Shown here: positions 1 through 11,605 of the stretch, piece after piece
How the letters are laid out: each line of letters starts with the position of its first letter
How positions within the stretch are numbered: the stretch's first letter is position 1
Assembly (NCBI RefSeq): GCF_019703515.2
Contig: NC_059373.1
Span: forward strand, 17,188,281 to 17,252,280
Direction: 5' to 3'
DNA from: Myxocyprinus asiaticus
Taxonomy: Eukaryota > Chordata > Actinopteri > Cypriniformes > Catostomidae
DNA length: 64,000 nucleotides
The notes under the pieces: generated by a model
What the model was told of the DNA's origin: nothing
Database searches by the model: none
Seen by the model: only the letters and a program-made list of their open reading frames with translations
Made by a program: the position numbers and the translations under genes

Positions 1-310
1 CGGGTCCAGCAGTGCGTCCACTCATCCGATCTCTCCCAGCTCTGGTCCTGGGCGTGTGAGGATGCCAGTGTGTGCACACATGGAGATTTGAAGCCGGCTC
101 CCTGAGAAGAGGTGCGCTCTGCGTTTTAAAGACAGCGGTGATGAAGCCATATCCCCATCAGGTGTGCTTCATTCACTGCTGACCAAACGAGGCTTATTAA
201 TTATGCACTTCTTTTTGCTCTCACGCCCATCCGTCGTGAACCTGGCTGAAGGGCGGCCCTAAGAAGCGGGGCGACGATGACGAGCCAGAGGGGCGGATCA
301 TTCCGCCACA
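1..310 (-). mobile_element. Partial LTR, cut by window edge
   Basis: This GC-richer block differs sharply from its AT-rich flank. Read on the minus strand it begins TGTGGCGGAATGATCCGCCC at position 310, resembling the TG-start of teleost gypsy-type LTRs, and continues through a TTTAAA box near 125-130 and a GC-rich stretch downstream. The other LTR end and any internal region lie outside the window, so neither a target duplication nor a family can be confirmed. It could also be another GC-rich repeat. Confidence 0.5.
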
Positions 311-790
311 TCTCTCAGTCTTAGCAATGCCAGATATTAAAATTCAAATCTCTGGTTATAGGACTCATGCTAGGGATGATGTTTCCTGATTTGCCACTCA
401 CCTCTGCAGGCTTGCCAGCATCCACTTTAGTTGTAGGCATGCACAACAATGGGATTGTAGTGGCTGTGGCTGAGGCATTGCTTTGATTGATGGCCCAGCT
501 GAGAGAGTGACCTTGAGAGTGCTGGAGTAGGTGTAGAGGGATGCATTCATAGCCTTAGTAATGAAGAGCCTAGCCACTTCTGCTGTGTGGATGTGTTTGT
601 GGGAGCTTGTGTCCATGTGTGTGTGGATGAGAAGCACATTCTTCAGCACAATTTCACACCAAGACCAGCGACATGATTTCTTCTGATATTGAGTGCTTTC
701 TTTCTGACATCATTTGTACTTAAACACACACACACAGACACACACTCACAATCAAATACTTTTTTTTTACTTTGCTATTTATTTGTGTCA
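311..790. other. No gene seen; unique-looking intron
   Basis: AT-rich sequence with a short (CA)n run near 726-750. Nothing else supported. Confidence 0.5.
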
Positions 791-1165
791 TGCTGAAAAG
801 ACCAGCATATCGTTTGTTAACCAGCCTCGCTAGTTATGTTTTGCATGAATATGCTGGTTCACCAGTGTGACGAGGAGGAGGGTGTGGCCGGGCTGTGAGT
901 GTGCGTGCCTGGTGCTGAGTGGCCCAATAAGCACCAGAGAGATAAGAAGAGGAGTCGGGAGTGCTGGAGAGAGAGAGAGAGAGAGAGACACAGAGCTGTC
1001 TCTCTCTCTCTCTCTCTCTCTCTCCGGCACTCCCGACTCCTCATCTCTCTCCCACTGATTGGGCCACTCAGCACCAGGCGCGCACACTCACAGCCCAGCC
1101 ACGCCCTTCTCCTCATCACAACCAGCTAGACCAGCACCAGACCAACACTAACCAGCATTAAGCAG
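791..1165. repeat. Large imperfect palindrome with GA/CT core
   Basis: Two arms of roughly 125-130 nt (about 866-990 and 1000-1125) are reverse complements of one another at high identity. Both carry the block reading GGCTGTGAGTGTGCG in the left arm, then CCTGGTGCTGAGTGGCCCAAT. The arms meet at a (GA)n/(TC)n core around 967-1023 with the centre near 994. Outside are CCAGC/GCTGG-rich flanks typical of a common fish fold-back repeat. The open frames here on both strands are created by the GA/CT repeat. It is best read as a fold-back or MITE-type element. Confidence 0.75.
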
Positions 1166-3683
1166 TCTGGAAATGCATAAAAATCTTCTATTCTATTTAC
1201 TTCTATTGTTTTAAAATAAAACTAATTTTATTGCAACCGCCTAACCCTACCCCTAAATTTAAAAGTATTTTTTAAATGGATAGTTTTTACTCTGTTTGAT
1301 TCTGTTTGGATGTGCTGCATTCAAAGTTGGTGTAAAATGCTGATAAATCTATAATACTTCTAAACGTAAGTATTACTTATTAAACCTTTGTTTCTTTTAT
1401 CATATTTGCTGCTGTCGCTGTTTTCGTTAGCAATAAGCCACTTGAGGTTGTGAGAAACAGTAATTTTGCCACAGGTAAAGGGTATTCTTACACCCATTGT
1501 TCACTGGGACACAAACTTTAAAAACAAAATAACTTATTTAGGAACTACATTTCCTTTGAGTATGTCCTCAAAAGGAGGTTTTGTCAGATATAGCTGTCTT
1601 CTAGGCAAACTTTTTAGCAAATTTGACCCCAAAGTGTACCGTAACTAGGTTAGAAGCATACACATTTATTCTCATTCACCAAACATCCATTTAGCGCACT
1701 TAAGGACTAACGTGAAAGCACATGTTGACAATCAAACCATTTGAATGGATCATTTAACATACACACTGTGAAATAGAGGAGACGTATTCATGACACACAC
1801 ACAATACTTCTGCTGGGTTATCAAAGCAGTGGTATCTCATGGGACGGCTTTTACCCATCTTCTGCAGTTCCATCTGACTTGCCACTGACTAACGCCGCCT
1901 GCCTCCTCACCGCATTTTACATGCAGATCCAGCATGCCTGCACAAAGCAGAGGAACTACATCACAGATGGGAAGAACTGCAAAAATACCCCCATTCCCTT
2001 TTTATGTCCTCTGTCATTACCATTTTTCTGTAGCACACTTAGAATGCACACAAATGTAGGACACGTCAGTGAATTATCATTTTTGATATCATATGACATG
2101 CTGTGGTTGGTTGAATAGTGTAATAAATTGAATGACTGCATAATTGTGACTATTGCAATTAGTTTCTTTAAAGCTGAAGTGTGTAACTCTTTCAGTGTTA
2201 AAATACTTTCGCCCATCCCAGCTTACAGTAATATGTAAATACTATAAGTAAACCATGAAAATTGCTCTGTTTTAAGCGAGCTATCCAGCCTAACACAACA
2301 TTGACTTTACCAATGATGTTGGGGGTGGGACTGTCTGTTTATTCGATTAAATGCAGATGGGGGTCATATTCTGAAGGTTGATTAAAAACTAAAACAAAAA
2401 TATATATGTTCTGTTTGGAAGCGCTTGTGGTGCAGAAATTACTCACTTCAGCTTTAAACTAATTGTAAGATTATGAAACAATAGACAACTCAGTATTTCA
2501 CCAGAATTAAAACAGATACAAATGAAAGCATTGATAGAGCTGTTTGTTCATAGTCCTAAATCATGGAAGAGAATTAGTATTTTTGAGGACTGGGTTCCCT
2601 TAGGAATTTCCAATGGGTTTTTAGAAAAGTGATTTTCGATGTATGAGTGAAATTCTGTCTGTGGTTAATTTTATTTATCAAGACTTTCATGTTTTGTTCT
2701 ACAACATAAATCACACACAGCTGTACCTTAAACATGAATTTTAAAGCTCTTATGTGTTTTAAAAATGTAAATTGTTGACAAGTTGCTACATAAGTACTAC
2801 AACTACCACAAATATGTTTACACGTGCTTGACAAATCAGACAACTCTTGTAGAACTTACAGTATGTATCAACTTGTTTCAACAAGCACACAACGGCTTCA
2901 AAATTCACATTTTAGGTAAGATTACATGTCATTTATGTTATAGTACAAAGGGTGCCTATCTCATCAAGTGATGTTAACCACAAACCTTACTTAAGAAAAA
3001 AAATAAATAAATACTCTATTCTCAAAACGCTATTCAGAACCCATAGTGAATTAGCCTTCCGGTGAAGCCTACAAACTGATGTCGTGACTGAACAGCTCTG
3101 TTGGTTTTATTGATAGTTTCATTATGCTTAACACATGTTCTTGAAATAGCAAATGGAGAGGGACTGAAAGGTTGCATTGTTCTCAGTTTCTCAAACTGCA
3201 ATATCAATACATGTGCGCTCTCATAGATATGCTGAGAACCAGCATTATGATTCATTGTCTTTTAGTTAACACATTTCTAACTTCGAATGCTCCCCCACTT
3301 TCCCACAGTGCATCATTTTTTTATTTTATTTTTATGACTCACTCCCCACGCTTTCTTAATATATCTTCTTGTTTTATGACATGGCGAATGTATTATACAT
3401 ACAACAACATGCCTTTGGTCCATGTCCTCCTCAGGAGAACAAGTACTATCTCTGTGTTTCAGGCGAGGGCTATTGGGAGACTTTCCATTCTCTCCTGCTA
3501 TCTTACCACCACAGCATGGCCTTTCCCTGTGTTTTCTTTTGTACTTTCTCCTATGCTGGCTGCCATTGTCTTATGGTGTCAAATCCTCCAGCAGAGGTCC
3601 CTAGACCTGGTGTTTTAATTACAGAGTATCTGCAGCCTCTTTAGCCCATAAAAGGACACTAAGAGGGCAATAACAAATGGCAT
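1166..3683. other. No gene seen; AT-rich intron
   Basis: Both strands carry only short frames without recognisable domains. No repeat family recognised with confidence. Confidence 0.5.
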
Positions 3684-3970
3684 TAAAGGGATGTTTCAAC
3701 CCAAAATTTACATTCTGTCCATTTACTCACCCTCATGTTATTCCGAACCCATGTGCCTTTCTTTCTACCATGAAACACAAATGGAGATGTTAGGCAGATT
3801 GATAGTTTGAGTCACTATTCACTTTCATTGCATCTTTTTCTCCCATACAATGAAAATGAATGGTGACTCTCCTTTTGTGTTCCATGGAAGAAAGTCATGC
3901 TTGTTTAGTAAAACAGAAGGGTGAGTAAGTTATGACAGCATTTTCTTTTTGGCAAACTATCATTTAATGG
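3684..3970. repeat. Palindromic MITE of the common teleost type
   Basis: The left half contains the phrases ACTCACCCTCATGTTATTCC and GTTAGGCAG followed by CACTTTCATTG. The right half holds their reverse complements (AATGAAAATGAATGGTGACT, TTCCATGGAAGAAAGTCATG, GGGTGAGTAA). This self-complementary layout is a very common fish repeat. Diverged copies sit at 30478, 33371, 53121 and, as a related family, 58672. Confidence 0.75.
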
Positions 3971-5735
3971 ATTCTCAGTTATTTGCCAAGTGGAAATCAA
4001 CAGAAGCCATGCTGCCGAAAAAGGAAAAATAGATTTTAAGAACTGGCAACAAAAAGGCATTTGATTCTCCTTTAGGGGTTACCTTTGAAGAAACTGTTTG
4101 ATTACAATCTTTCAGGCCCTAACACATAGTGATGTGCATTTCCACCTGGGACGATAGGTAACGGTAGTCACACACCCACCGAGCAAAAATAAAGTGGCAT
4201 TTCTTCTATTCCTATTCCTTTGTTTTTTTTTTTTTTTTTGTATACATATAAATTATTGGCCAGGTCCTCATAGACACTGTCATTAATCTCTACAGTATGT
4301 TGCTTGTAACCCCTGAGAGCTATTGAGGTGGGAATGGGAATCATTTTATCTGCCATGCTGAGAAAAAAAAAAAAAAAAAGAAAAAAAAAAGAAAAAGAAA
4401 AGCAACTGGTTCCTTGTTCTAAACTACAATTACAAAGGAAAGGCTTTTGTCACCAAGTGCTGGACACTGTCCATGGTGCTGATTGCCTTTTTTAGTATGG
4501 TTCTCAATGCAGAAGTCAATCCAAATTTGGTAATTGACAATTTTGACAATACAGTACATTATGATATAATGCTCTGGATCATTGCTTTTAATCATATTTT
4601 TAGTATCTAATTTGGCTGTAACCAAAGCTGCAAAAAAATTTAAATGATCTGAAAAAATGAATTTGTTGGGTCTTTATGTTGCATTTGGAAGTGGATAAAA
4701 GACTGTCTCTGTGGATGTTATAAAAATAAAAAAAAATAACAACTTTTTATTTTTTTATTTCAATTGCAAGATAAAACCATTTCAAGGATGGATTCTGCTC
4801 AACTTTGTGCCAATAAGATTTTTTATTTAATTTTTTTTTTTTTTATATTCATATTATCCATACATTTACCATTAAGCTTTGCATGGAATAAATCCATGTC
4901 AATTTCATTTGACACGAAGATAGAAGAAGTGCTATAATGGCCAACCTAATTGCATACAGAGATTTCTAATTTGGCATGAACCCTTTAAGTGCTGTAAATG
5001 AACAACTCAAGCATGTCCAGAGAGGCAGACACAAGATAATTGAGACATTTCGCCTGCATTGAAGGCTCAAAACAAAATCAGAAGAAGAGGAGGCAGGAGA
5101 ATCGTGCATAGCTGTTGAGAGATTTAGTGAAAGGAGAAAAACCTTATGAGAATGGCTGAGAATTCAAACAGGAAATAACAAAGAAACAAGCAGGGGTTGG
5201 TGCTGTGATGCACATGAGATATGGAAAGGAAGAACTCAGTTAGGAATTTGTTTTTCCACCAAAAGTTCCTTTTATCCCTGAGTGTAAAAACTACAAGCTA
5301 ACAAACTCTGCAGCCATCTGACCTAGTCAGTCAGGGTCATAGGATCACAGTTTCAGGACAGAGCTTGTCTGTCATTATCTCAGTAAATGCTTAGCCAGAG
5401 AAGCCATGTCATGTTACCTCAGTAACCCTCTCATGTAGTCATCTCTATAGCAAGGCTCTGTGAACCTTTTCTTCCTACCTTAACTCTGATAATCTGTCAA
5501 ATCTTCTGAAAAAATAGCATGCAGGGGCCTTAAAACAAAGCTACGTCATTAACATTCATACTGGTATATACTTCAAGGTTTACTTACAGGTCTCATTTAT
5601 TACAATCACAAATGTCATCCATGGAGTCCATGAACAAACTCAGAGCCTTAATTTCACCTCCCTTAACCCATGCCTCATGACATTACCTCAATGCTGTGAT
5701 GTGGAATATGCTGAATATTCATAAAACTCACAGTC
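3971..5735. other. No gene seen; AT-rich intron with homopolymers
   Basis: Contains poly-T near 4220-4240, poly-A near 4363-4391 and A/T runs near 4830. No domain-bearing frame on either strand. Confidence 0.5.
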
Positions 5736-6240
5736 ATTAACATTACATTACATTTACATTTAGTCATTTAGCAGACACTATATCCAAAGCTACGTACAAA
5801 TTGAGAAACATAAAAAAGGAAAATATATGTGCAATATCGCTGGCTAATATTGGTTGACGAGATGTGGTCAGTGGCGTTCATCTTGTCATCAAACACCACC
5901 CTCAGGTTCCTCGCTGTCCTGGTTGGTGTTAATATTGTTGAACCAAGATGAAATGTGAGGTTGTGGTTAAAAGATGGATTTGCAGAGATTACCAAAAGTT
6001 CTGTCTTGGTAAGGTTGAGCTGAAGGTGGTGTTCCTTTATCCAGGCTGAGATACAAGCTCAGACGGTGGGTTGGCTGGAATGACAGGTATTGCTGCGTAT
6101 CATCTAGGCAGCAGTGAAAGGATCAGCCATGTGCCTTTATAATAGGTCTGAGTGATGTTGTGCAGATCAAGAATAGGAAGGGTCCAAGTACTGATCTCTG
6201 AGGGACACCAGAGGTTAGCTGGTTAACCCTTAACCATTCC
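5736..6240 (-). mobile_element. L2-type LINE fragment, RT C-terminus and 3' end
   Basis: Read on the minus strand, sequence from about 6235 gives a degenerate GVPQ/SVLGP-type RT block, then around 5768-5995 a frame with LVISANPSFNHN and GSTILTPTRTARNLRVVFDD, the familiar RT thumb region of teleost L2/CR1-like LINEs. The left edge (5738-5780) has the ACATTTAGTCATTTAGCAGA motif often found at 3' ends of such elements in fish. Stops and frame changes show it is dead. Confidence 0.7.
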
Positions 6241-6500
6241 TAAGCTTTCATAACATAATATGAAACTTAGAACTTGCAAATCAAAATTATGAATCTGTCA
6301 AGTAACTTCAGTGGGATCCAAAAATCTGAGAACACTAGTACAATGCTTCTGTTTGGCATTTTTATTTTTTATTTTAATACATATTATTTTACTCAAAATT
6401 ATATTATCAGCAGTATTATAAGCAAAATGTAAAATCTTACATGAATTGAAAATGTTTATTGTTATTATTATTTTATTTGATATGCACCCACGTTTTTAAA
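6241..6500. other. AT-rich spacer between LINE pieces
   Basis: No coding similarity seen. It separates two minus-strand LINE pieces that would otherwise be adjacent, so it may be decayed LINE or inserted sequence. Confidence 0.4.
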
Positions 6501-6854
6501 TTACAGAGTGCAGTTCAGCTGCCATTGACTCCTCAAGTTTGTGTACATCGTGATGATCCATGTTATCTCAGAATGATTTGAGAATGGTATATTTGAAATT
6601 GGTCTAAAATTATTGAGAACAGTAGGATCTAGGTTGCTTTTCTTAAGTAGTGGTTGCACAAACACACATTTAAGGGCATTTGGGAAATTACCAGTTTCTA
6701 AGGAGCAGTTTACAATATCAAGAAAATCTTCAATCAGGCAGTCTGTGAGATTTGAGAAAAAAGCATCTTTACTGAATGTTTGAGATTTACTGAATTTACT
6801 TTGCTGAATGCTTTGGTTTGTTGGTCTGTTGTACAAAGGAGTTAATATAGTCAT
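6501..6854 (-). pseudogene. L2-type LINE RT fragment (N-terminal RT)
   Basis: A 117-codon minus frame contains LIEDFLDIVNCSLETGNFP, VFVQPLLKKSNLDPTVLNNF and RPISNIPF, the first RT blocks of an L2/CR1-type LINE. Similarity stops after NIPF. It is in the same orientation and correct order relative to 5736-6240, so both probably come from one decayed copy. Confidence 0.7.
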
Positions 6855-7681
6855 GGCTTAAATATTTCATTTTACGTCATAACTTTTTTAATTTTTCAGA
6901 AGTCCTAAAAATGTTGTTTATTTTTAAGTTTAATGAAAATGTGCTCTCAGACTTTTGGACTCCACTTTGTTTATTTGACTAAAATTTGACAAACCAATGT
7001 TGAAATATGGCCATTTCTCCAATACTAAATTTACATTATCTGAGGTCTTAACAATTTCACCCAATGTTGTGGTAATCTGATAAATCATAGCCACATCAAC
7101 CCATATTTTCTCTTGGCTAATATAGAACAAAAAAGGAAACAATTTATACTACAAAAACAGTGAGTTTCTATTAACATTATCAGATTAAGCCAAACTGCAT
7201 ATCAGTATTCATTTAAATGAACATATTTGCTGTTCAGAGCTCTCAGACAATAGCTAAAATAATTAATTTCCGAGTTAATTAATTACACCTACAAAGGGTA
7301 TCAAAAAAAAAAAAAAAAAGCTACTAAATTAGTGTGCGGTAAGCTGAGACGTCCATTCAGACGGCCTGATCAAAAGGCAGCCGGAGTCCTGGTTGATGAG
7401 AATCAAAGGAAGTGAAGCTCTGGAAGAGATGGGCCACTGATTTTGGGACCCATTAGTTTTCAGTCTGTCTCTTTTAGCCCGCACCTGCAAGCACAGCCCT
7501 TCCATACCAGAACAGGCACGCAATCAATACACAATTGAGATGTGGCTGATCTTTAGGTTCCGCTGCTGACATTAAAGTGGCAAGGTCAGATTTTCTTCAA
7601 AGTTTATGAAAGCAGTCACTGAGCATATTGCTACAGCTGATAGTGGTTTGGTTGGGAATGGAAGGTGAAGGGGAGTGAATA
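6855..7681. other. No gene seen; AT-rich intron
   Basis: Short frames only; poly-A run near 7303-7319. A minus frame at 6930-7142 lies directly upstream of the LINE RT fragment but has no motif I recognise. Confidence 0.45.
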
Positions 7682-8303
7682 ATGAACATATTCATAGTCT
7701 CCCATCCCCCTTTTCATCTTTTGTCCAGGTTCATTTACAAGAGCAATCTTACCTTTGGTCCCTGTGATCTCACAAGGCAGACTATCAAAGTGTGTAAAGC
7801 TTTGGTTTTAGCCATGATAGATTGGAATAGACATGTTGTGAAAGCAGCCACAAAGCATGGAAAGGTGCACAGTCACTGTTTTCCTGGTGCTCGAGTGCTT
7901 GATGTTGCTGCCCAAGTACCTGCTGTCTTGAATCAGGCCATGAATGTTGGAGTGGTTATTGTTCATGTTGGAGTGAATTATATTAAACTCTGGCAATCAG
8001 AAATTTTAAAGAAGGACTTCAGCACGCTGGTTGACACTGTGCGGGAAACAACATCGAGTACACAGATTTTAATCTCAGGACCATTGCCGACCTACAAACG
8101 AGGTAATTAATATTTTAGTAGACTTCTTGCACAAAATTACTGGCTGGCAACATGGTGTAACAAGCAGAATGTAGATTTTATTAATAACTGGGATTGTTTT
8201 CTTTGATCGAGCACAATTGTATCGTGCAGACGGACTGCATCTTAGCAAAACTGGAATACAATATTTGTCGGACAAGTTTACGAATGCCTTGGGTTGTTGG
8301 TGA
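7682..8303 (+). pseudogene. LINE ORF1 with SGNH-esterase-like domain
   Basis: CR1/L2-type LINEs can encode an SGNH (GDSL-like) hydrolase in ORF1. Here the frame gives HCFPGARVLDVAAQVPAVL, then VIVHVGVNYIK (the block that usually reads GxND, with Tyr where Asp is expected), FSTLVDTVRE and ILISGPLPTYKRG. After a stop at 8108-8110 a shifted frame resumes with LATWCNKQNVDFINNW and RADGLHLSKTG, the terminal DxxH block carrying catalytic Asp and His. No GDS nucleophile block is clear at the N-terminus. Frameshift and substitution make it a pseudogene. Confidence 0.7.
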
Positions 8304-8335
8304 CAAGTGAGCAGCATCTCTGTAAGTGACATAGC

Positions 8336-8595
8336 TTGAAATGTTTAATAACGGAACAGGAATGTCAAACTGTTTTCAGTAATATTGAAACTGTTGTCTC
8401 TTGTAGAAATGATCACATTAAAACGTCTAACCATATAAGAAAGTCAAATCTCATACATGTAATGTTGAAAGACTCAAATTCCACATATACTTGGAAAAGT
8501 GAAGATAAACTAATTTTGTCATTTTTCAACATGAGGGCTCTACGAAGAAAAACTTTATATCTGTTATATCTGAGTGACAATGTGTGTTTGTGTGT
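8336..8595 (+). pseudogene. LINE inter-ORF region and start of ORF2
   Basis: The frame ends FFNMRALRRKTLYLLYLSDN, which resembles the first residues of the LINE endonuclease (ORF2) before the usual LTETW block. That block is found 1.3 kb downstream at about 9897, beyond an inserted MITE. Confidence 0.55.
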
Positions 8596-9896
8596 TTAGA
8601 CTGTCACAATTATTATATATATATATTTTTTTTTTACTCACATCTGACAGATCGGATATTGTTGAACACGTGTAAACGTAAAGTTCCGCACGACATTTGA
8701 TTTTTTCACATACGATCTGAGCCACTTCAGAATGTGTTTTTAAATCAGATACATATCTGATATCTGGACATCTGACCTACGTCTAAACACGCATATCTAA
8801 TTCATAACTGCATGTTCTTATGAAGCAGATGTGCCTGTAGGCCCTCGCACAAACTCAAAGCTTCTCTTGTTGATGCGTACATTTTGTACCCACTCCCTGT
8901 CGTCAAACGTGTGGACTTGGTCCCACCACTCCTGACTTCTAACCCTATTCGGATGGTAATAGTTTTATATGGGAACGTGGGGTAATATTATAATTACCAG
9001 AGCTTCTTAATAATTTTAATCCTGTGTGAATCGGTCATGACAGTAATTTTCCCAGACCTTTTCCGTACTGCGCGTTCCCGCACCGGTAAAAATTACAGCG
9101 TAAATACCTACTATTCTGTCCAGCACATTAGCCCTTTAAATATTAAATATTTACCCATGTAAAAGAGAAACAAGCATTTTTTGATAATGATTTGAGCAGA
9201 GTGAGTGCAGGAAATAAAACTACCTAATGTGAAGGGATTGTCCATATTTTTAATTCAAGAGAGTGATATAAGATTACAGGCTTGTTAATTTCCCCAGTTC
9301 TGTTGTATTTAGCAAGATATGCCAATAAATTTCTTATTATAATCACACATACAATATATGATCATGTTTAATATGTCCTGCATAATTAATAAGCACATTA
9401 TACATTTTCTAATTGGTCAGTTCCACGTGACAGCAGTATAAGTGTTGTATACACCCATCTACTCTATGTGATTTTTAAAGACATTTATCCCGTGCATGTG
9501 AATTGATGGTAAATATTACAGTTGTCCACAGTAATACATACTTCACGGACATACAGTAAAACTAATCCTGTCTGAATAGGTCTTTAGCCACACTCGCCTA
9601 ACCAATGTTGAAATCATTAAAGCCGTGCTTTCCATGGCAGCAGTGAACCTTTTTTTGCCTAATTAATTGCGTGCAATTTTGCCTACTTTTGAAAATATTA
9701 AATTGGACATGGCCATTCAAAAACCGAGGGTGAACCGAGGCGCTCATAAGTGAAAGTGATCGGCTTTTGATAATACAGATATCAGATACGAGTCATGTCT
9801 TCAGTGAATGTAAACAGGCGGGAACAAAAAATCAGATACGGTCAAAAGATCGGATCTGTGCATTAAGCCTTGCAAGTGTAAACGCAGCCTTAGGCT
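8596..9896. mobile_element. hAT-like non-autonomous DNA element inside LINE
   Basis: It separates two adjacent parts of the LINE endonuclease. The ends are related in inverted orientation: the left has CAGATCGGATATTG and GTGTAAACG, the right CAAAAGATCGGATCTGTG and AAGTGTAAACGCAGCC. The TGTTTGT-like flanks on both sides (about 8584-8594 and 9895-9902) are compatible with a target duplication. No transposase. Exact ends are uncertain. Confidence 0.55.
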
Positions 9897-11605
9897 GTTT
9901 GTTCTTTACTGAAACTTGGCTTGGCTCAGATGGTGCTGCATCCCTCATTGAGGCCTCTCCACCAGGTTATACATTTCTACAGAAGATTCGCCTTGGCAAG
10001 AAGGGTGGTGGGATAGCTGCTATTTGTAATCAATCTTTGTCCTGTAAGGAAACTGTTTTTGGTGATTTTAGTTTCTGTATGTATCTAGCGATAGAATTGT
10101 CAGGAAATCAATCAGTACTGTTATTAACTATATATTGCCCTCCTAAGCATAATGTTTTTTTTTTTTTTTTTTTTTTTTTTATCAGAGTTTTCTGAACTTT
10201 TAACTTTGTATGTCACTAATTATAAGATTCTTACTGTTGGTGATTTTAATATTCATGTTGATGACTGCACTGACCGCAAAGCATCAGAATTTTTACAACA
10301 TTTAAACTCGACTGATATTATTCAACAATTCAGTGGAGCAACACATTATGTGTTGGGCATATGTTAGATCTTGTTAGATCTCACATGGAATTCCTATTGT
10401 TGTAAATGATACAATTGACTTTTCAGTCTCAGATCATTACTGCTTATTTTTTTACATTTTAGCTGATAATGTAAAGGCCCCTGCAAGGTAATTAATAAAT
10501 GTTATATTAATGCATCGATTTCAGCAATATTTATGAATATGGTTCAACATCAGTCAATATACAATGAAATGCTTACTGTAAATGAAAAGGTTAATAAATT
10601 CAATGTTATGATTAAATCAACTCTAGATGCTATAGCTCCAGTAAAAAGAAAAAAGAAAAGATTAACTAAAGAAATGCCTTGGAGAAATTAGAGCACTTGT
10701 CACTTTAAGAGAGAATGCCGCAGAGCGGAGCGTCTCTGGCAGAAAACTAAATTAACTCTTCACCAAATGTTACTGAATCTCATCCGGGACTACAAAAATG
10801 TGGTACGTTCTGAACAGTAGTCATTTTATTCCAAGATATTTATTTTTATTTTTTTCTCCCCTTCTCTCCCCAATTTGGAATGCCCAATTCCCAAAGTCCT
10901 CGTGGTGGCGTAGTGACTCGCCTCAATCCGGGTAGCGGAGGACGAATCTCAGTTGCCTCCGCATCTAAGACCGTCAATCAACGCATCTGATCACATGGCT
11001 TGTTGAGCATGTTACTGAGGAAACATAGCATAGGCCCACACTATTCTCCGCAGCATCCACGCACAACTCACCACACGCCCCACCGAGAGGGAGAACCACA
11101 CATTATAGCAACCACGAGGAGGTTATGTGACATGTGACTCTACCCTCCCTAGCAACTGGGCCAATTTGGTTGCTTAGGAGACCTGGCTGGAGTCACTCAG
11201 CACACCCTGGATTCGAACTCACGACTCCAGGGGTGTAGTCAGCGTCAATACTCACTGAGCTACCCAGGACCCCCTTATTCCAAGATTATTAATGAAAAGA
11301 GTAACAATCCCAGACTGCTTTTTTCTATTATAGATTGCTTATTAAATCACCACACCTTGGATAGTTTACTTCAGCCCTCTGCATCAAAGTATGATGAATT
11401 TGCATAATTTTTGATCAGAAAATAGCTCCATTTTTTAAGTAAGATTTCAGAAAACCTTGTTTTTAAACAGTGTAATAAATTTTTAGATGAACCCAATTTG
11501 CATGAGAAGTAGCAGTCGGGTTTCAGAAACAGTCATTGCACTGAAACAGCATTCTTAAAAGTGAATGATCTTAGACTGAATACTGATAAGAGGAATGCAT
11601 CAGTC
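9897..11605 (+). pseudogene. LINE ORF2: AP-endonuclease and RT N-terminus, interrupted
   Basis: Starts with FFTETWLGSDGAASLIEASP and KGGGIAAIC, the endonuclease TETW region. After a poly-T run (10153-10179) comes ILTVGDFNIHVDD, the endonuclease GDFN motif. From about 10430 frames decay. A SINE occupies 10838-11274. After it come the RT approach and QSGFRNSHCTETAFLKVNDL near 11516-11566, then the frame ends at the L1 junction. The RT catalytic core is absent. Multiple stops; non-functional. Confidence 0.7.
10838..11274 (-). mobile_element. tRNA-derived SINE with perfect 12-bp TSD
   Basis: Read on the minus strand, the head shows a box A-like GGGTAGCTCAGTGAG (about 11251-11265) and a box B GTTCGAATCC (11209-11218), followed by a tRNA-unrelated body and a 3' A-rich tail (T-rich at 10838-10860 on +). 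The 12-bp sequence TTATTCCAAGAT flanks it at 10826-10837 and 11275-11286, marking retroposition into the LINE. Pol III promoter boxes are part of the SINE, so this is not a functional tRNA gene. Confidence 0.9.

Noticed and set aside
830..1161. Five overlapping frames rich in Arg-Glu or Leu-Ser
   Set aside because: All are translations of the GA/CT palindrome in different frames.
3172..3618. 148-codon frame as a gene
   Set aside because: No recognisable domain and overlapping frames of similar length; consistent with chance in T-rich sequence.
10838..11274. tRNA gene on the minus strand
   Set aside because: SINE head with long unrelated body and 12-bp target duplications.
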